DNA of 64,000 bases, taken from Bacteroidales bacterium (GTDB lineage: Bacteria > Bacteroidota > Bacteroidia > Bacteroidales > UBA932). The stretch lies in NCBI GenBank assembly GCA_017618115.1, contig JAFZUX010000004.1:1-64000 (forward strand), read 5' to 3'. The notes below the pieces were generated by a model. That model saw only the letters and a program-made list of their open reading frames with translations. It made no database searches and was not told the DNA's origin. Made by a program: the position numbers and the translations under genes. Below, piece after piece: positions 26,610 to 35,071 of the stretch. Numbering within the stretch: position 1 is the first letter of the stretch; every line of letters starts with the position of its first letter.

Positions 26610-27101
26610 TCAGAGAATTTGCAAGGCTATGTATGCGCAAGCCTCGGCATCTGCCAGTGCATGATGGTGATTTTGAAGGTTGTAGCCACAGGAGGAGGCT
26701 ACGGTATGAAGTTGATGGTTTGACAAGTGAGGGAGCAACTTCCTAGCGGCTGCAAGAGTGTCATAGAACTCGTAATCCGGATAGTCCATCTGGTAGACTC
26801 TAAAAACAGCTTTAAGACACCCCTCATCAAACTGCTTATTATGAGCAACTAAAGGCAACCCTTCAATCAACGGCTCTATCTTTTGCCAAACGTGCGGAAA
26901 CACAGGTGCATCATCTGTATCCTCACAGCATAGACCATGAACCTGCGAACACCAAAAGTTGTAATAGTTTGGCTCCGGCTGAATTAACGAGTAGAAGGAA
27001 TCTACTATCTCTCCTCCTCGTACTATCACAACGCCCACAGAGCACACTGAAGAGCGCTCATTATTAGCAGTTTCAAAATCTATCGCAGCAAAATCTCTCA
27101 T
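26610..27101 (-). CDS. DEDDh 3'-5' exonuclease (DnaQ-like)
   Basis: A 163-residue stand-alone exonuclease. ExoI motif AIDFETANNERSS supplies the first Asp and Glu. VAHNKQFD supplies the second Asp. HHALADAEACA supplies the His and last Asp of the DEDDh set. All catalytic residues are present. Close to DNA polymerase III epsilon-type proofreading domains, but without polymerase or BRCT parts; the role is probably in repair or RNA processing. It follows the AlkD-like gene by 3 bases, so the two form a repair-type pair. Confidence 0.88.
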   Translation of the reverse strand: MRDFAAIDFETANNERSSVCSVGVVIVRGGEIVDSFYSLIQPEPNYYNFWCSQVHGLCCEDTDDAPVFPHVWQKIEPLIEGLPLVAHNKQFDEGCLKAVFRVYQMDYPDYEFYDTLAAARKLLPHLSNHQLHTVASSCGYNLQNHHHALADAEACAYIALQIL

Positions 27102-27104
27102 TCT

Positions 27105-27809
27105 TTATTGCATGTAGTGCTGCCGTTGGGCGGGGGTGAGTTTCTCGATGGCGTAACGGAGCATGGTGCGAGGCATTGAGGAGGCATGGAGGTCCAAAAA
27201 GGCAAGGAGGGCCTTCTCGTCTTTCTTGCCGGCCTCTCTTAGGAGCCAACCTACCGCCTTGTGAATCAGGTCGTGAGGATGGTTGAGAAGAATGAGGGCA
27301 ATATTGAAGGTGTCCTGTGTTTCTCCGCCTCTGATGAAGGCCATTGTGGAGACCATCCCTATTCTCTGTTCCCACAGGGTTTTACCATTCTTGGCAAGAT
27401 TATATAGGAGTTTGCGGTCTTTGTTTTTGAGGTACTCGCCAAGGAGTTTGTAGCAGGAGAGGTCTACAAGGTCCCAGTTGTTAATGTACTTTGTATGAGA
27501 GAGGTAGAAGTCTACGGCCTGCTTTTGGAGGGCGGGAGCCTTTTTGGTGTGGGAGAAAATCTCCACCAGGCAGAGCAGAGCCGCCAGCCTAACTTCATGG
27601 AACTCAGAGGTTACGCACTCCTCCAAGTTTTCTCTTGTGACGTCCTGCCAACATTCCTTTACAACGGAGCGCGTCACTGGCACTTTGATTCCCAGGAACT
27701 TATCTCCGTAGCCGTATTCTCCTTTCCCGGTCTTGAAGAAGCGCATCAGCCCTTCCACCTGGCTCTCATCTCTCAGAGCCATCATCTTTGTGAGCAAAAC
27801 ATTTTTCAT
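27105..27809 (-). CDS. AlkD-like DNA alkylation repair protein (HEAT-like repeats)
   Basis: A ~234-residue all-helical protein of the DNA alkylation repair family. It shows YGYGDKFLGIKVP, SEFHEVRLAALLCLVEIF, WDLVDLSCYKLLGEYL and IRGGETQDTF. These proteins excise or recognise alkylated bases by wrapping DNA with HEAT-like repeats. The start at 27809 (MKNVLLTKMMAL) fits the family; the longer frame to 27881 would run into the repeat array. Transcribed with the exonuclease and divergent from the sigma factor. Confidence 0.88.
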   Translation of the reverse strand: MKNVLLTKMMALRDESQVEGLMRFFKTGKGEYGYGDKFLGIKVPVTRSVVKECWQDVTRENLEECVTSEFHEVRLAALLCLVEIFSHTKKAPALQKQAVDFYLSHTKYINNWDLVDLSCYKLLGEYLKNKDRKLLYNLAKNGKTLWEQRIGMVSTMAFIRGGETQDTFNIALILLNHPHDLIHKAVGWLLREAGKKDEKALLAFLDLHASSMPRTMLRYAIEKLTPAQRQHYMQ

Positions 27810-27834
27810 ACAACAAAGATAAACGTCATAGGTA

Positions 27835-28134
27835 AAACGTGCAAGGTGTCCCAATTTCAGCACCACCTTACACACTATCACCCCCTAAACGTGCAAGGTG
27901 TCCCATTTTAAGCACCACCTTGCACACTATCACCCCCTAAACGTGCAAGGTGTCCCATTTCCAACACCACCTTGCACACTTTAACACCGCAAATGCTTCA
28001 GGTGTCCCCAAAACACGGACACCAGGAACGAAAAGTGGGCAAAAGTGTTCCCAGTGTCCCTAAAACACGGACACCAGGAACGAAAAGTGGGCAAAAGTGT
28101 TCCCAGTGTCCCTAAAACACGGACACCAGGAACG
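27835..28134 (+). repeat. Array of six hairpin repeats with a 52-bp period
   Basis: Units begin at 27835, 27887, 27939, 27991, 28043 and 28095, exactly 52 bases apart. The sixth is incomplete. Each carries the core ggtgtcc or agtgtcc and an inverted repeat. Units 1-3 pair gtgcaaggtg with caccttgcac around a 15-base loop. Units 4-6 pair gtgtcc with ggacac around a 9-base loop. The outer arms differ between the two halves while the spacing is unchanged. The strand is arbitrary. It begins 26 bases from the AlkD start codon. Confidence 0.85.
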
Positions 28135-28389
28135 GTCATAGCCTGCCCCAAAGCCCGTGCAAAGTTAAGCGCTAAAATTCAATTACTTAAGCAAAGCCCT
28201 CTCCCCAAAAACAGCACCAGGCAAACCACCAATTCACTGATTTACAAGCACATCCGTTGCACGGAATTTCAGCCCCCAAAAACCGCCTTACGAAACAAAT
28301 GAGTGAGTTTCAAAAAAAAGTGGAACTTTGTGTAGTTTTTGAAGTTGTTCTGCGTCTAATGGGCAGAAACATGAAAAACAAGACAGACA
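28135..28389. other. Sigma-factor leader region without a gene
   Basis: About 255 bases between the repeat array and the sigma gene. Short open frames here (such as one through the repeats) look fortuitous, with poor codon use. I see no consensus promoter; the nearest is a loose tagtttttg about 50 bases before the start. Nothing else is visible. Confidence 0.4.
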
Positions 28390-28860
28390 ATGACAGAAAG
28401 AGAATTTGAAAAGATGGTCAGAGAACACAAGGGGACAATTTACACTGTCTGCTATATGTTCTCTCAAGACAAGGATGAGGTGGCAGACCTCTTTCAGGAG
28501 ATTCTGATAAATCTGTGGAAAGGATCCGGAACTTTCCGTGGAGAGAGCTCTCTGAACTCCTGGATCTGGAGGGTTGCCCTGAACACCTGTATCTCATCTG
28601 ACAGAAAGAAAAAAGTCAGACCAAGAACCGAGCCTCTCTCAATGAACATCAACCTGTTTGAAGACAGAGACCCTGCAACCATTCAGGCCACAATGCTCAA
28701 AGAGAGAATCAGCAAACTTGGACCGTTTGACAGAGCAATCGTACTGCTGTGGTTGGAAAACCTTAGCTACGAGGAGATTGGACAAATCATCGGAATCAGT
28801 TCCAAGAATGTCTCCGTCCGTCTTGTCAGGATTAAAGAACAACTTAAAAACATGAAGTGA
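28390..28860 (+). CDS. ECF-type RNA polymerase sigma factor
   Basis: A 156-residue sigma-70 family protein with only regions 2 and 4. Region 2 is residues ~8-75 (TVCYMFSQDKDEVADLFQEILINLWKG, SSLNSWIWRVALNTCIS). Region 4 is ~105-155 (FDRAIVLLWLENLSYEEIGQIIGISSKNVSVRLVRIKEQLK, the helix-turn-helix). It is followed after 2 bases by a membrane protein that is probably its partner. The pair is bracketed by hairpin-repeat arrays. Confidence 0.9.
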   Translation: MTEREFEKMVREHKGTIYTVCYMFSQDKDEVADLFQEILINLWKGSGTFRGESSLNSWIWRVALNTCISSDRKKKVRPRTEPLSMNINLFEDRDPATIQATMLKERISKLGPFDRAIVLLWLENLSYEEIGQIIGISSKNVSVRLVRIKEQLKNMK

Positions 28861-28862
28861 TT

Positions 28863-29444
28863 ATGGAAAACAATGATAACATCCTCAAAGAGATGCAGAT
28901 GCAGCTCTCACAGCTTAAAGAGAAACTGGACGGCGAGAAGATTGTCAATGACCGCCTTCTCCGCAACGCATACCGCAAGACTCTGAATGGCCTACAGATA
29001 AGAGCTTTACGCCAGACCATAATTGGCATTATCGCGATGGTTCTCTGCCTCAGCCTCATCAATATTGGCTTCTCCACCATCTTTGTAGTTGCCACTGAAA
29101 TTATGCTGGCCTTCTGCCTTGTTGCAACTATAGTGATAAACAGCAGGTTGCCGAAAATGGACACAGACCTTATCACCGCTGCGGAGGGAGTAAGAAGATT
29201 CAAGAAGGGATACAGAGACTGGCTCTGGATTGGTATACCGCTGGTTATCATCTGGGTAGCGGGTATGTGCTATGAGATTATGCACAATGATTTCTTCCCA
29301 GCAGGAGCCAGAACCACAATGATTTTGGGACTCGGGGTAGGAATTGTGATTGGAGGTGCAATAGGTCTGGTGATGAGGAGGTCCCTGCTCAACAAGTCCG
29401 ATGAGACCCTTGCACAGATAGAAGAACTGAGAGGAGAGAACTAA
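28863..29444 (+). CDS. Membrane protein paired with the sigma factor, possible anti-sigma factor
   Basis: A ~193-residue protein. A coiled cytoplasmic N-terminus (residues 1-50, EMQMQLSQLKEKLDGEKIVNDRLLRN) precedes four membrane helices (about 52-72, 74-95, 122-142, 152-172) and a short charged tail. The layout, N-terminal cytoplasmic segment plus membrane part and translation directly after the sigma gene, fits an anti-sigma partner. No ASD zinc motif is seen. Function is inferred from context only. Confidence 0.65.
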   Translation: MENNDNILKEMQMQLSQLKEKLDGEKIVNDRLLRNAYRKTLNGLQIRALRQTIIGIIAMVLCLSLINIGFSTIFVVATEIMLAFCLVATIVINSRLPKMDTDLITAAEGVRRFKKGYRDWLWIGIPLVIIWVAGMCYEIMHNDFFPAGARTTMILGLGVGIVIGGAIGLVMRRSLLNKSDETLAQIEELRGEN

Positions 29445-29448
29445 TTGG

Positions 29449-29539
29449 AAGTGCTTGAGGTGTCCCTAAAACACGGACACCTCAAGCAAAAACACCCCAA
29501 AAACGCTTGAGGTGTCCCGGAATTCCGGACACCTCAAGC
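29449..29539 (+). repeat. Two more hairpin repeats of the same family, 52 bp apart
   Basis: Units at 29449 and 29501, again 52 bases apart. Each has a perfect 13-bp stem gcttgaggtgtcc / ggacacctcaagc around a 9-base centre (29453-29487 and 29505-29539). The core ggtgtccctaaaacacggacacc of the first equals that of the upstream array. The first hairpin begins 9 bases after the membrane protein stop. Confidence 0.85.
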
Positions 29540-29615
29540 AGTAGCAAGAAAGTTAAGCACATTTCAATTAGCTAATCATCAATATACAGAGGGGGGAAGG
29601 CTGGGGTTAAATAAG

Positions 29616-29654
29616 ATATGGGGATGAGCAAAATACCTTTGGTCATCCCCATAT
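29616..29654 (+). terminator. Terminator in the gap after the sigma operon
   Basis: Stem atatggggatga / tcatccccatat (12 bp, perfect) with a 15-base loop, followed by tatttttaa. Together with the repeats at 29449-29539 it accounts for most of the 305-base gap to 29749. The last ~95 bases show nothing clear. Confidence 0.7.
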
Positions 29655-29749
29655 TATTTTTAATACTTAATCACTTATACTAGAACCTCTTATCTAACTC
29701 AAGGGCTTCTGAAACCGGATTCCGAATCTAGGACTGCCGGTTCCGCATC

Positions 29750-30052
29750 TTACATAGCCAGATACTGCTTCAGGGTATCTACATACTCGGCAAACGCATC
29801 TCTGCCCTTTTCTGTTATACGGCAGATGGTGCAAGGTTTCTTTCCCTTAAAGGTCTTTTCAACCTCAATGTAGCCGGCAGAGGAAAGCTTGTCTATCTGG
29901 ACGCTGAGGTTACCGGACGTGGAACCCGTTTGTGCTTTAATGTACACAAAGTCAGCATCTTCCACTCCAACCAGGATAGACATCACCGCTAATCGCAATT
30001 CCGAATGGAGCAGCGGATCCAACGGTTTGAATTGTTTAACATTCTCTGCCAT
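29750..30052 (-). CDS. Winged-helix transcriptional regulator
   Basis: A 100-residue DNA-binding protein of the ArsR/MarR-like winged-helix type (HTH_34/DUF-like). It shows LRLAVMSILVGVEDADFVYIKAQTGSTSGNLSVQIDKL as the helix-turn-helix and VEKTFKGKKPCTICRITEKG as the wing. No metal-binding or ligand domain is present. It starts 3 bases after the six-helix membrane protein, a common pairing in Bacteroidota where the regulator follows the membrane protein it controls. Confidence 0.85.
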   Translation of the reverse strand: MAENVKQFKPLDPLLHSELRLAVMSILVGVEDADFVYIKAQTGSTSGNLSVQIDKLSSAGYIEVEKTFKGKKPCTICRITEKGRDAFAEYVDTLKQYLAM

Positions 30053-30055
30053 AAC

Positions 30056-30691
30056 CTACTTCTTTAAGCTTTTACCTTTATTCTGAAGAATGAGTCCAGG
30101 GATAACAAGTCCTACAACACCTAAAATCACAAATACAAGAATCTGCTCGGGACCGTTTACCAGAAAAGCAAACATTACGGAGAGCAGTGTAGCAATCACG
30201 CTGCATGCCACAATAGACTTCATCCTCATAACAACACCAGATACAACACTTGCTAAGCCCATCATCATCACTATAATCATTGTTAGATTAACGTTAATTA
30301 CGCCTGGCTGCTCCCATTTGCTTCTAATTAAAGCGGCAACCCAAATCAGAGCAAAGAAGGCGGTGGTCAACAAACCGTACCACATCCAGGTCTTTCCAAC
30401 AACTCTGCTAATCTCATTTACAGGAACTTTCTCTCTGTTGCGTGCATTAACGGCGGTAAACACACCCCCTATTGCACCCATTGCAAACCAGAGCAGATTC
30501 CAAGCCGGATTACCGGTTTTGCTCCACAAGAAATACACTACTATAGAAGTAACAGCAACCAGCACACCCCACATTAGGATAGTTTTGCCGGAGTTCTTTG
30601 CAATAGCCATTCTGCTACGCTCCATTGTCTCTGAAATAATACGAAGAGAATTTTCTGTTGTCATATTCTCTCTTTTCTCGATAGTTTCCAT
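30056..30691 (-). CDS. Six-helix membrane protein of unknown function
   Basis: A 211-residue protein. A short cytoplasmic helix (SLRIISETMERSRMAIAKNSG) precedes six membrane segments (about residues 40-56, 66-86, 105-125, 135-155, 158-176, 184-203). No catalytic motif is seen. The N-terminal amphipathic helix plus paired helices is common in Bacteroidota membrane proteins encoded with small winged-helix regulators. It has a good promoter upstream and is the first gene of a two-gene operon. Confidence 0.75.
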   Translation of the reverse strand: METIEKRENMTTENSLRIISETMERSRMAIAKNSGKTILMWGVLVAVTSIVVYFLWSKTGNPAWNLLWFAMGAIGGVFTAVNARNREKVPVNEISRVVGKTWMWYGLLTTAFFALIWVAALIRSKWEQPGVINVNLTMIIVMMMGLASVVSGVVMRMKSIVACSVIATLLSVMFAFLVNGPEQILVFVILGVVGLVIPGLILQNKGKSLKK

Positions 30692-30772
30692 TGTTTAATA
30701 CTTTTTAAATAAATGTTCATTTTTGGATTTGCGGAATCCCGATTGCGCACTCGTTCTCCCTCAAATCCGATG

Positions 30773-30804
30773 CAAAGATAAACCAGTTTATTTTATAGAC
30801 CAAA
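30773..30804 (-). promoter_or_regulatory. Promoter for the membrane protein/regulator operon
   Basis: On the minus strand: TTTG (complement of 30801-30804), a 20-base spacer, TATCTTTG (complement of 30773-30780). This is a near-perfect match, 82 bases before the start codon. Confidence 0.75.
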
Positions 30805-30869
30805 TTATTTTGTAAATATTTTTAAAATTTTTTCAAAATCGGCCTCAGAGGCCCTTCTGAGAGGGGTAA

Positions 30870-31370
30870 TTATTTTGCCTTTTGAATGGCGGAAGATAGG
30901 GTTTGATAGTCCGGAGTGGGATTGTCTGTAAAAAATGAGGAGACAATGCCGTCAGATTTTACTATGTAGATGCGTGGTATTCGGCTGGTAGCAAAGAGAT
31001 TATAGACTTTTCTGTCTTTCTGTGCGGAGAATGGCAACGTTAAACCGTTGTCATTCCAATAGTTACGTATACTCCCCTTCTCTTCCGCCCTGGAGATAGA
31101 TATGAATGTTACATCAGAAAAGTTTTCATACGCCTGCTGAACAATAGGAAGAGTTCTCTGGCAATCTGTGCAAGTTGTTGTAAAGAAGGTTAAAACCAGA
31201 GGTTTACCGGAAAGGTTTGCAGAGTTGAAAGTAGAGCCGTCCTCCATAACTACCGTAAAGGCAGGGAGTTTGTCTCCCGCCCCTACTAAATCTTCAACCA
31301 GTTTATCTTCCTTTGTACAACCTGTAAAGAACGCCCCACAAATTGTTATAAAGAAAAGCAAACTCCTCAT
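30870..31370 (-). CDS. Thioredoxin-like (TlpA/ResA-type) lipoprotein
   Basis: A ~166-residue lipoprotein (signal ending AFFTGCTK; start at 31370, MRSLLFF). It has an AhpC/TSA-thioredoxin fold: LPAFTVVMEDGSTFNSANLSGKPLVLTFF, then the redox motif CTDCQR, then cis-Pro region RIPRIYIV. It probably reduces or maintains periplasmic thiols. The CxxC is TTCTDC, intact. It stands alone; an in-frame start at 31403 adds residues before the signal peptide and is less likely. Confidence 0.87.
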   Translation of the reverse strand: MRSLLFFITICGAFFTGCTKEDKLVEDLVGAGDKLPAFTVVMEDGSTFNSANLSGKPLVLTFFTTTCTDCQRTLPIVQQAYENFSDVTFISISRAEEKGSIRNYWNDNGLTLPFSAQKDRKVYNLFATSRIPRIYIVKSDGIVSSFFTDNPTPDYQTLSSAIQKAK

Positions 31371-31456
31371 TTTATGCACATTGCCCATACTCCAATTAAA
31401 CAATTTTCAAAGCTTACGTTGCTAAAGTACCATTGCCTGAGCTGTTGCTAGTTCCT

Positions 31457-31945
31457 CTATTCCAACCAGATAGAATTAGGATCATCAGGGTTGGAGACGC
31501 GGGTTACAGTGAAGTCTCCGGTGCCCTTCGGATAGATGATTTTTGGATAACAGCCTACGGAAAGGGTTATCTTCTTTAGAAAGATGCCTACCCGTAAGTC
31601 CAAGACTTCCAGCTTCCAGTTCTTTCTTAAATCCACCTCCTCATTTGGTGTGTTGCCAATCTCCAAACGTTTGAGATTTGGGAAGAACTTTAGGAAATCA
31701 TAATTGGAGATTATGTTCTTTCTGCCGCCTCTACCAAGTACAAGTTCCTCTGCAGCAGCAGCTTCTGCAACGGTAACGTTGCCGTCCTGGTTAGTGTCTA
31801 CGTTTGTAAAGCACTTAGAAAAGATATTGTCATGAGTAATCTTTATGATTACGGAGTCTGCATTTGAGGCCGCTGTGCTGTTCTGAGCCATTGCTGCTAC
31901 GCCGAATACAACTAACAATGAGAGTGTTACAAGGATCTTTTTCAT
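31457..31945 (-). CDS. Exported EF-hand protein with leucine-rich stretch
   Basis: A 162-residue secreted protein with a cleavable signal peptide (LLVVFGVAAMAQNS). Residues ~45-60 read FTNVDTNQDGNVTVAEA, a single EF-hand/dockerin-like calcium loop with the D-x-N-x-D-G-x-(x)-x-x-x-E pattern. Residues ~85-125 look like leucine-rich-repeat strands (LKRLEIGNTPNEEVDLRKNWKLEVLDLRVG). No anchoring or catalytic motif. The family is not recognised beyond these pieces. Confidence 0.7.
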   Translation of the reverse strand: MKKILVTLSLLVVFGVAAMAQNSTAASNADSVIIKITHDNIFSKCFTNVDTNQDGNVTVAEAAAAEELVLGRGGRKNIISNYDFLKFFPNLKRLEIGNTPNEEVDLRKNWKLEVLDLRVGIFLKKITLSVGCYPKIIYPKGTGDFTVTRVSNPDDPNSIWLE

Positions 31946-32067
31946 ACCTGTATGTTTTATTTAATTCAATTATTTCAGTTTCTAAATAATCAGTTTTTGT
32001 TCAGTTTGCCTTTACGTTTGCTTTTACGTTTTCAGGTAGCGTTTGGCCTTTCTGTTTTCCGTTTGAG

Positions 32068-33501
32068 TTAAACAATATCCGTCATTTCTGCATCTTTGGA
32101 GCGGGAGCCGTGGATTGTTGGAATCTCCTCGTTGGAGGCCATATCCAGCTGTTTGTTCCATAGGTATTTACGGGTTTCTGCAACTATTACTCCGCTGAGT
32201 ACAATCAGGGAGATAACGTTAGGCAAAACCATCATTGCGTTTAGTATGTCTGCAAAGTCCCACACAACTGCAAGGTTGGCAACGGCTCCTACATAAACGA
32301 GCACTATCCAGGCAATTCTGTAAATGAATACCGTACGTCTTCCGGCAAGATATTCAATGGAGCGCTCTCCATAGTAACTCCAGCCCAAAATAGTTGAGAA
32401 TGCAAAAGTTACAAGGCTGAAGGTAAGCACTAGCGAGCCTACGTAAGGTATCTGGCCAAAGGCAAGCTGAGTGAGTTTTGCACCATCGTGATAATCAATG
32501 TTAGGATTGGATATAATACTGGAAACCAACACAATACCAGTGAGAGCACATACTACCACTGTGTCCCAGAAGGTTCCTGTAGATGATACAAGCGCCTGGC
32601 GTACAGGGTTTTTAGTCTGTGCTGCAGCGGCTGCAATAGGAGCGCTACCCATACCGGACTCGTTAGAGAAGAGACCTCTCGCAATACCGTAACGGCAAGC
32701 CATCATGATAGTTGCGCCGGCAAGTCCGCCCAATCCCGCTTTGGCGGAGAAGGCAGAGTTGACAATAAGAGAGATGGTCTGGCCCAAAACGCTCCAATTC
32801 ATCGCGAGTATTATAAAGCATCCTACCACATAGAAAACTGCCATAAACGGTACTAAAAAGGTGCAGACCTTTGCAATTCCCTTAATGCCGAAGAAGGTTA
32901 CCAGCATCACCAAAAAGGCCAAAACAAGGCCGGTTATATTCTTTGGAATGCCCTGGAATCCGGCGCCGAAGAGCCCCTCCTGATCCAGAAGATTGGAGAT
33001 GGCGTTGGACTGCACGGTATCCCCGATTCCAAAGGCTGCCAATGCGGCAAAAATGCAGAAGAGAACCGCCAGAAACTTGCTTTTGACTCCCCTTTCAAGG
33101 GCGTACATAGGGCCGCCGAGCATGGTTCCCTTCTCTGTCTTAACTCGGTACTTAATTGCTAAAAGTCCCTCGCTGTATTTTGTGGCTATGCCTAAGAGGC
33201 CTGTAATCCAGCACCATAGCACAGCACCCGGGCCTCCCAAAGAAACCGCCGTTGCCACTCCTATAATATTGCCTGTACCTATTGTGGCGGCCAGAGAGGT
33301 GGTAAGGGCTCCAAACTGGCTCACGTCTCCGGATGCTCCCTTGTCCTTTCTAAAGGATATCCCGATAGCTTTGAAAATGGATTTTTGAGGGAATCTTAAC
33401 CTGATTGTCAGGAAGATGTGAGTTCCAAGAAGGAGGATAATCATTGGCCATCCCCAAATGAATGAACTCACTTTTGCAACTATTTCACCTAAGTTTTGCA
33501 T
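32068..33501 (-). CDS. Alanine/glycine:cation symporter (AGCS family)
   Basis: A 477-residue transporter taking up Ala or Gly with Na+ or H+. About ten membrane helices. The family stretch TIGTGNIIGVATAVSLGGPGAVLWCW is near residue 75-100. NESGMGSAPIAAAAAQTKNPVRQALVSSTGTFWDTVVVC is in the middle. WSYYGERSIEYLAGRR is near the C-terminus. All are typical of AGCS (AlsT/DagA). A TAACTTTG -7-like box is seen 20-27 bases upstream of the start on the minus strand. Monocistronic. Confidence 0.93.
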   Translation of the reverse strand: MQNLGEIVAKVSSFIWGWPMIILLLGTHIFLTIRLRFPQKSIFKAIGISFRKDKGASGDVSQFGALTTSLAATIGTGNIIGVATAVSLGGPGAVLWCWITGLLGIATKYSEGLLAIKYRVKTEKGTMLGGPMYALERGVKSKFLAVLFCIFAALAAFGIGDTVQSNAISNLLDQEGLFGAGFQGIPKNITGLVLAFLVMLVTFFGIKGIAKVCTFLVPFMAVFYVVGCFIILAMNWSVLGQTISLIVNSAFSAKAGLGGLAGATIMMACRYGIARGLFSNESGMGSAPIAAAAAQTKNPVRQALVSSTGTFWDTVVVCALTGIVLVSSIISNPNIDYHDGAKLTQLAFGQIPYVGSLVLTFSLVTFAFSTILGWSYYGERSIEYLAGRRTVFIYRIAWIVLVYVGAVANLAVVWDFADILNAMMVLPNVISLIVLSGVIVAETRKYLWNKQLDMASNEEIPTIHGSRSKDAEMTDIV

Positions 33502-33573
33502 AATTCTTGTATTGAATATCCAAAGTTACCAAATTTGTAATACAAAAAAGGTAATGAGGGTAAATTTTTGGTT

Positions 33574-34950
33574 ATGAAGAAAAGATTTTTTTCAATGGCT
33601 TATACTCTGCTGATTGCGAGTGTTGCCGCTATGTTCACTCTTACATCTTGTGATCCTCTGGAAAAGTATGCAGACGGTGAGGATGATCTTAAAACCCTGA
33701 AGAACTACGTGAATGATATGATGGAGAATTACTACTATTGGGCGGATGAAATGCCTGCAGGCAATGCAAACGCCACCAATGTAGAGGATTACTTCAAGTC
33801 TAAACTTATTGCAAAAGACCACTGGAGCTGGATGATGGACGGAGATTACTTCAGAGAACTTATGACCGGAGTCTCCACATCTTCATACGGTTTTCACCTT
33901 GGTCAGCCAATAGATCACTTTAAGGATTACGGCGTATATGTCACATACGTAGAAGCTAACTCTCCCGTTGGTAAAGCCGGAATTGGGAGAGGATGGCGTA
34001 TGACTCACATAAACAACACGCCTGTAGAGGATTGCATAAAGAACAACACGTTCTACACTGAGCTTGATAAGAGCAGTAACTCCTTCAAGTTCCAGACTCC
34101 TAACAATGAGACAAAAGAGTTTACACTCTCTCAGGCCTCATACAAATCTAGCAGCGTTGTTAAAACGGCTCTATTCACAAAGGCGGACTTTCCTACTCTG
34201 AGTGCAGCGGCAAAGGTGGGCTACATCAACTACGTAGATTTCTCAGAGTCTCTTAAGAGTGAGATTATTAACGCATTGCAACAGATGAAGGACGAGGGAG
34301 TTACAGATTTGATTCTGGACCTCAGATATAACGGCGGCGGAGATTTGGAACTCTGTGAGACTATCTGCTCGGCACTCGCTCCCGCATCTGCAAACGGAAA
34401 GAAACTCTGCACGCTTACTCACAGCAAGGCAAACAAGGCACTAAACGAGAGTTACAAGATTAAGAGAGACTCCAAGTCTTTGGATCTAAAACGCCTCTTT
34501 GTAATCCAAAGCAAGGGCACAGCTTCTGCCAGCGAGGTTGTAATCAACTGTCTGTCACCATATATGGAAGTTCATAACGTGGGACGCATCTCTTACGGAA
34601 AGCCTAATGGAATGTACCTGTTTGCATATCCTACAATTAATCTAAAGAACGAGAGCGAGTACTCTAAGGTTCTTTACGGCTTCCTTCCTATCTGTTTCTA
34701 CACTCTCAACTGCAATGACGAGGCAAATTATGAGAACGGAATCAATCCGGAGAATCTGAGATATGATGACGTATACAAGGATTTCTCCGCCCAGGAGGGA
34801 ATGATAGCCGCTTGCCTTCAGTACATTGCAACGGGCAGTTATCCTCTGGAAAACGAGCTTTACACCGTAAATTCAGCCACCAAGGCCGCCTCAGGCCCTG
34901 TTTTGGTTGAAAAGAATCCTAAGAAGGCGGGAGCATACATCGTGAGGTAA
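33574..34950 (+). CDS. S41-family C-terminal processing protease-like lipoprotein
   Basis: A ~458-residue lipoprotein (signal ending FTLTSCDP). An N-terminal helical domain comes first. A PDZ-like segment follows (VYVTYVEANSPVGKAGIGRGWRMTHINNTP). The S41 core has LILDLRYNGGGDLEL and the catalytic Ser in KGTASASEVV, with a Lys in ISYGKPNG. Such Bacteroidota lipoproteins cleave unknown envelope proteins or peptides. Start at the ATG 33574; an upstream TTG would add two residues. Confidence 0.9.
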   Translation: MKKRFFSMAYTLLIASVAAMFTLTSCDPLEKYADGEDDLKTLKNYVNDMMENYYYWADEMPAGNANATNVEDYFKSKLIAKDHWSWMMDGDYFRELMTGVSTSSYGFHLGQPIDHFKDYGVYVTYVEANSPVGKAGIGRGWRMTHINNTPVEDCIKNNTFYTELDKSSNSFKFQTPNNETKEFTLSQASYKSSSVVKTALFTKADFPTLSAAAKVGYINYVDFSESLKSEIINALQQMKDEGVTDLILDLRYNGGGDLELCETICSALAPASANGKKLCTLTHSKANKALNESYKIKRDSKSLDLKRLFVIQSKGTASASEVVINCLSPYMEVHNVGRISYGKPNGMYLFAYPTINLKNESEYSKVLYGFLPICFYTLNCNDEANYENGINPENLRYDDVYKDFSAQEGMIAACLQYIATGSYPLENELYTVNSATKAASGPVLVEKNPKKAGAYIVR

Positions 34951-34984
34951 TTTTTGGAAAAAAGTGCTCTTTTAGGGCGTTTTA

Positions 34985-35016
34985 TTTGGATTTGGGAATA
35001 AAACTTCCTACTTTTA
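34985..35016 (+). promoter_or_regulatory. Promoter for the histone H1-like gene
   Basis: TTTG at 34985-34988, a 20-base spacer, TACTTTTA at 35009-35016 (one change from consensus), 56 bases before the ATG. Confidence 0.65.
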
Positions 35017-35071
35017 TGATACGAAACTGTAATAAACACAATAACAACTAACTTTAAAAAACAGATTTAAA

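Noticed and set aside
26504..26746. 80-codon plus-strand frame after a taactttg box
   Set aside because: Its 3' half is antisense to the exonuclease gene, which has all catalytic residues; no -33 box accompanies the taactttg.
27835..28134. CRISPR array
   Set aside because: The period is regular, but there is no invariant repeat separated by unique spacers; the units themselves are palindromic and diverge, and no cas gene is present.
28045..28302. 85-codon frame through the repeat array
   Set aside because: Its first half is made from the hairpin repeats; composition is unlike a gene and no ribosome-binding context is seen.
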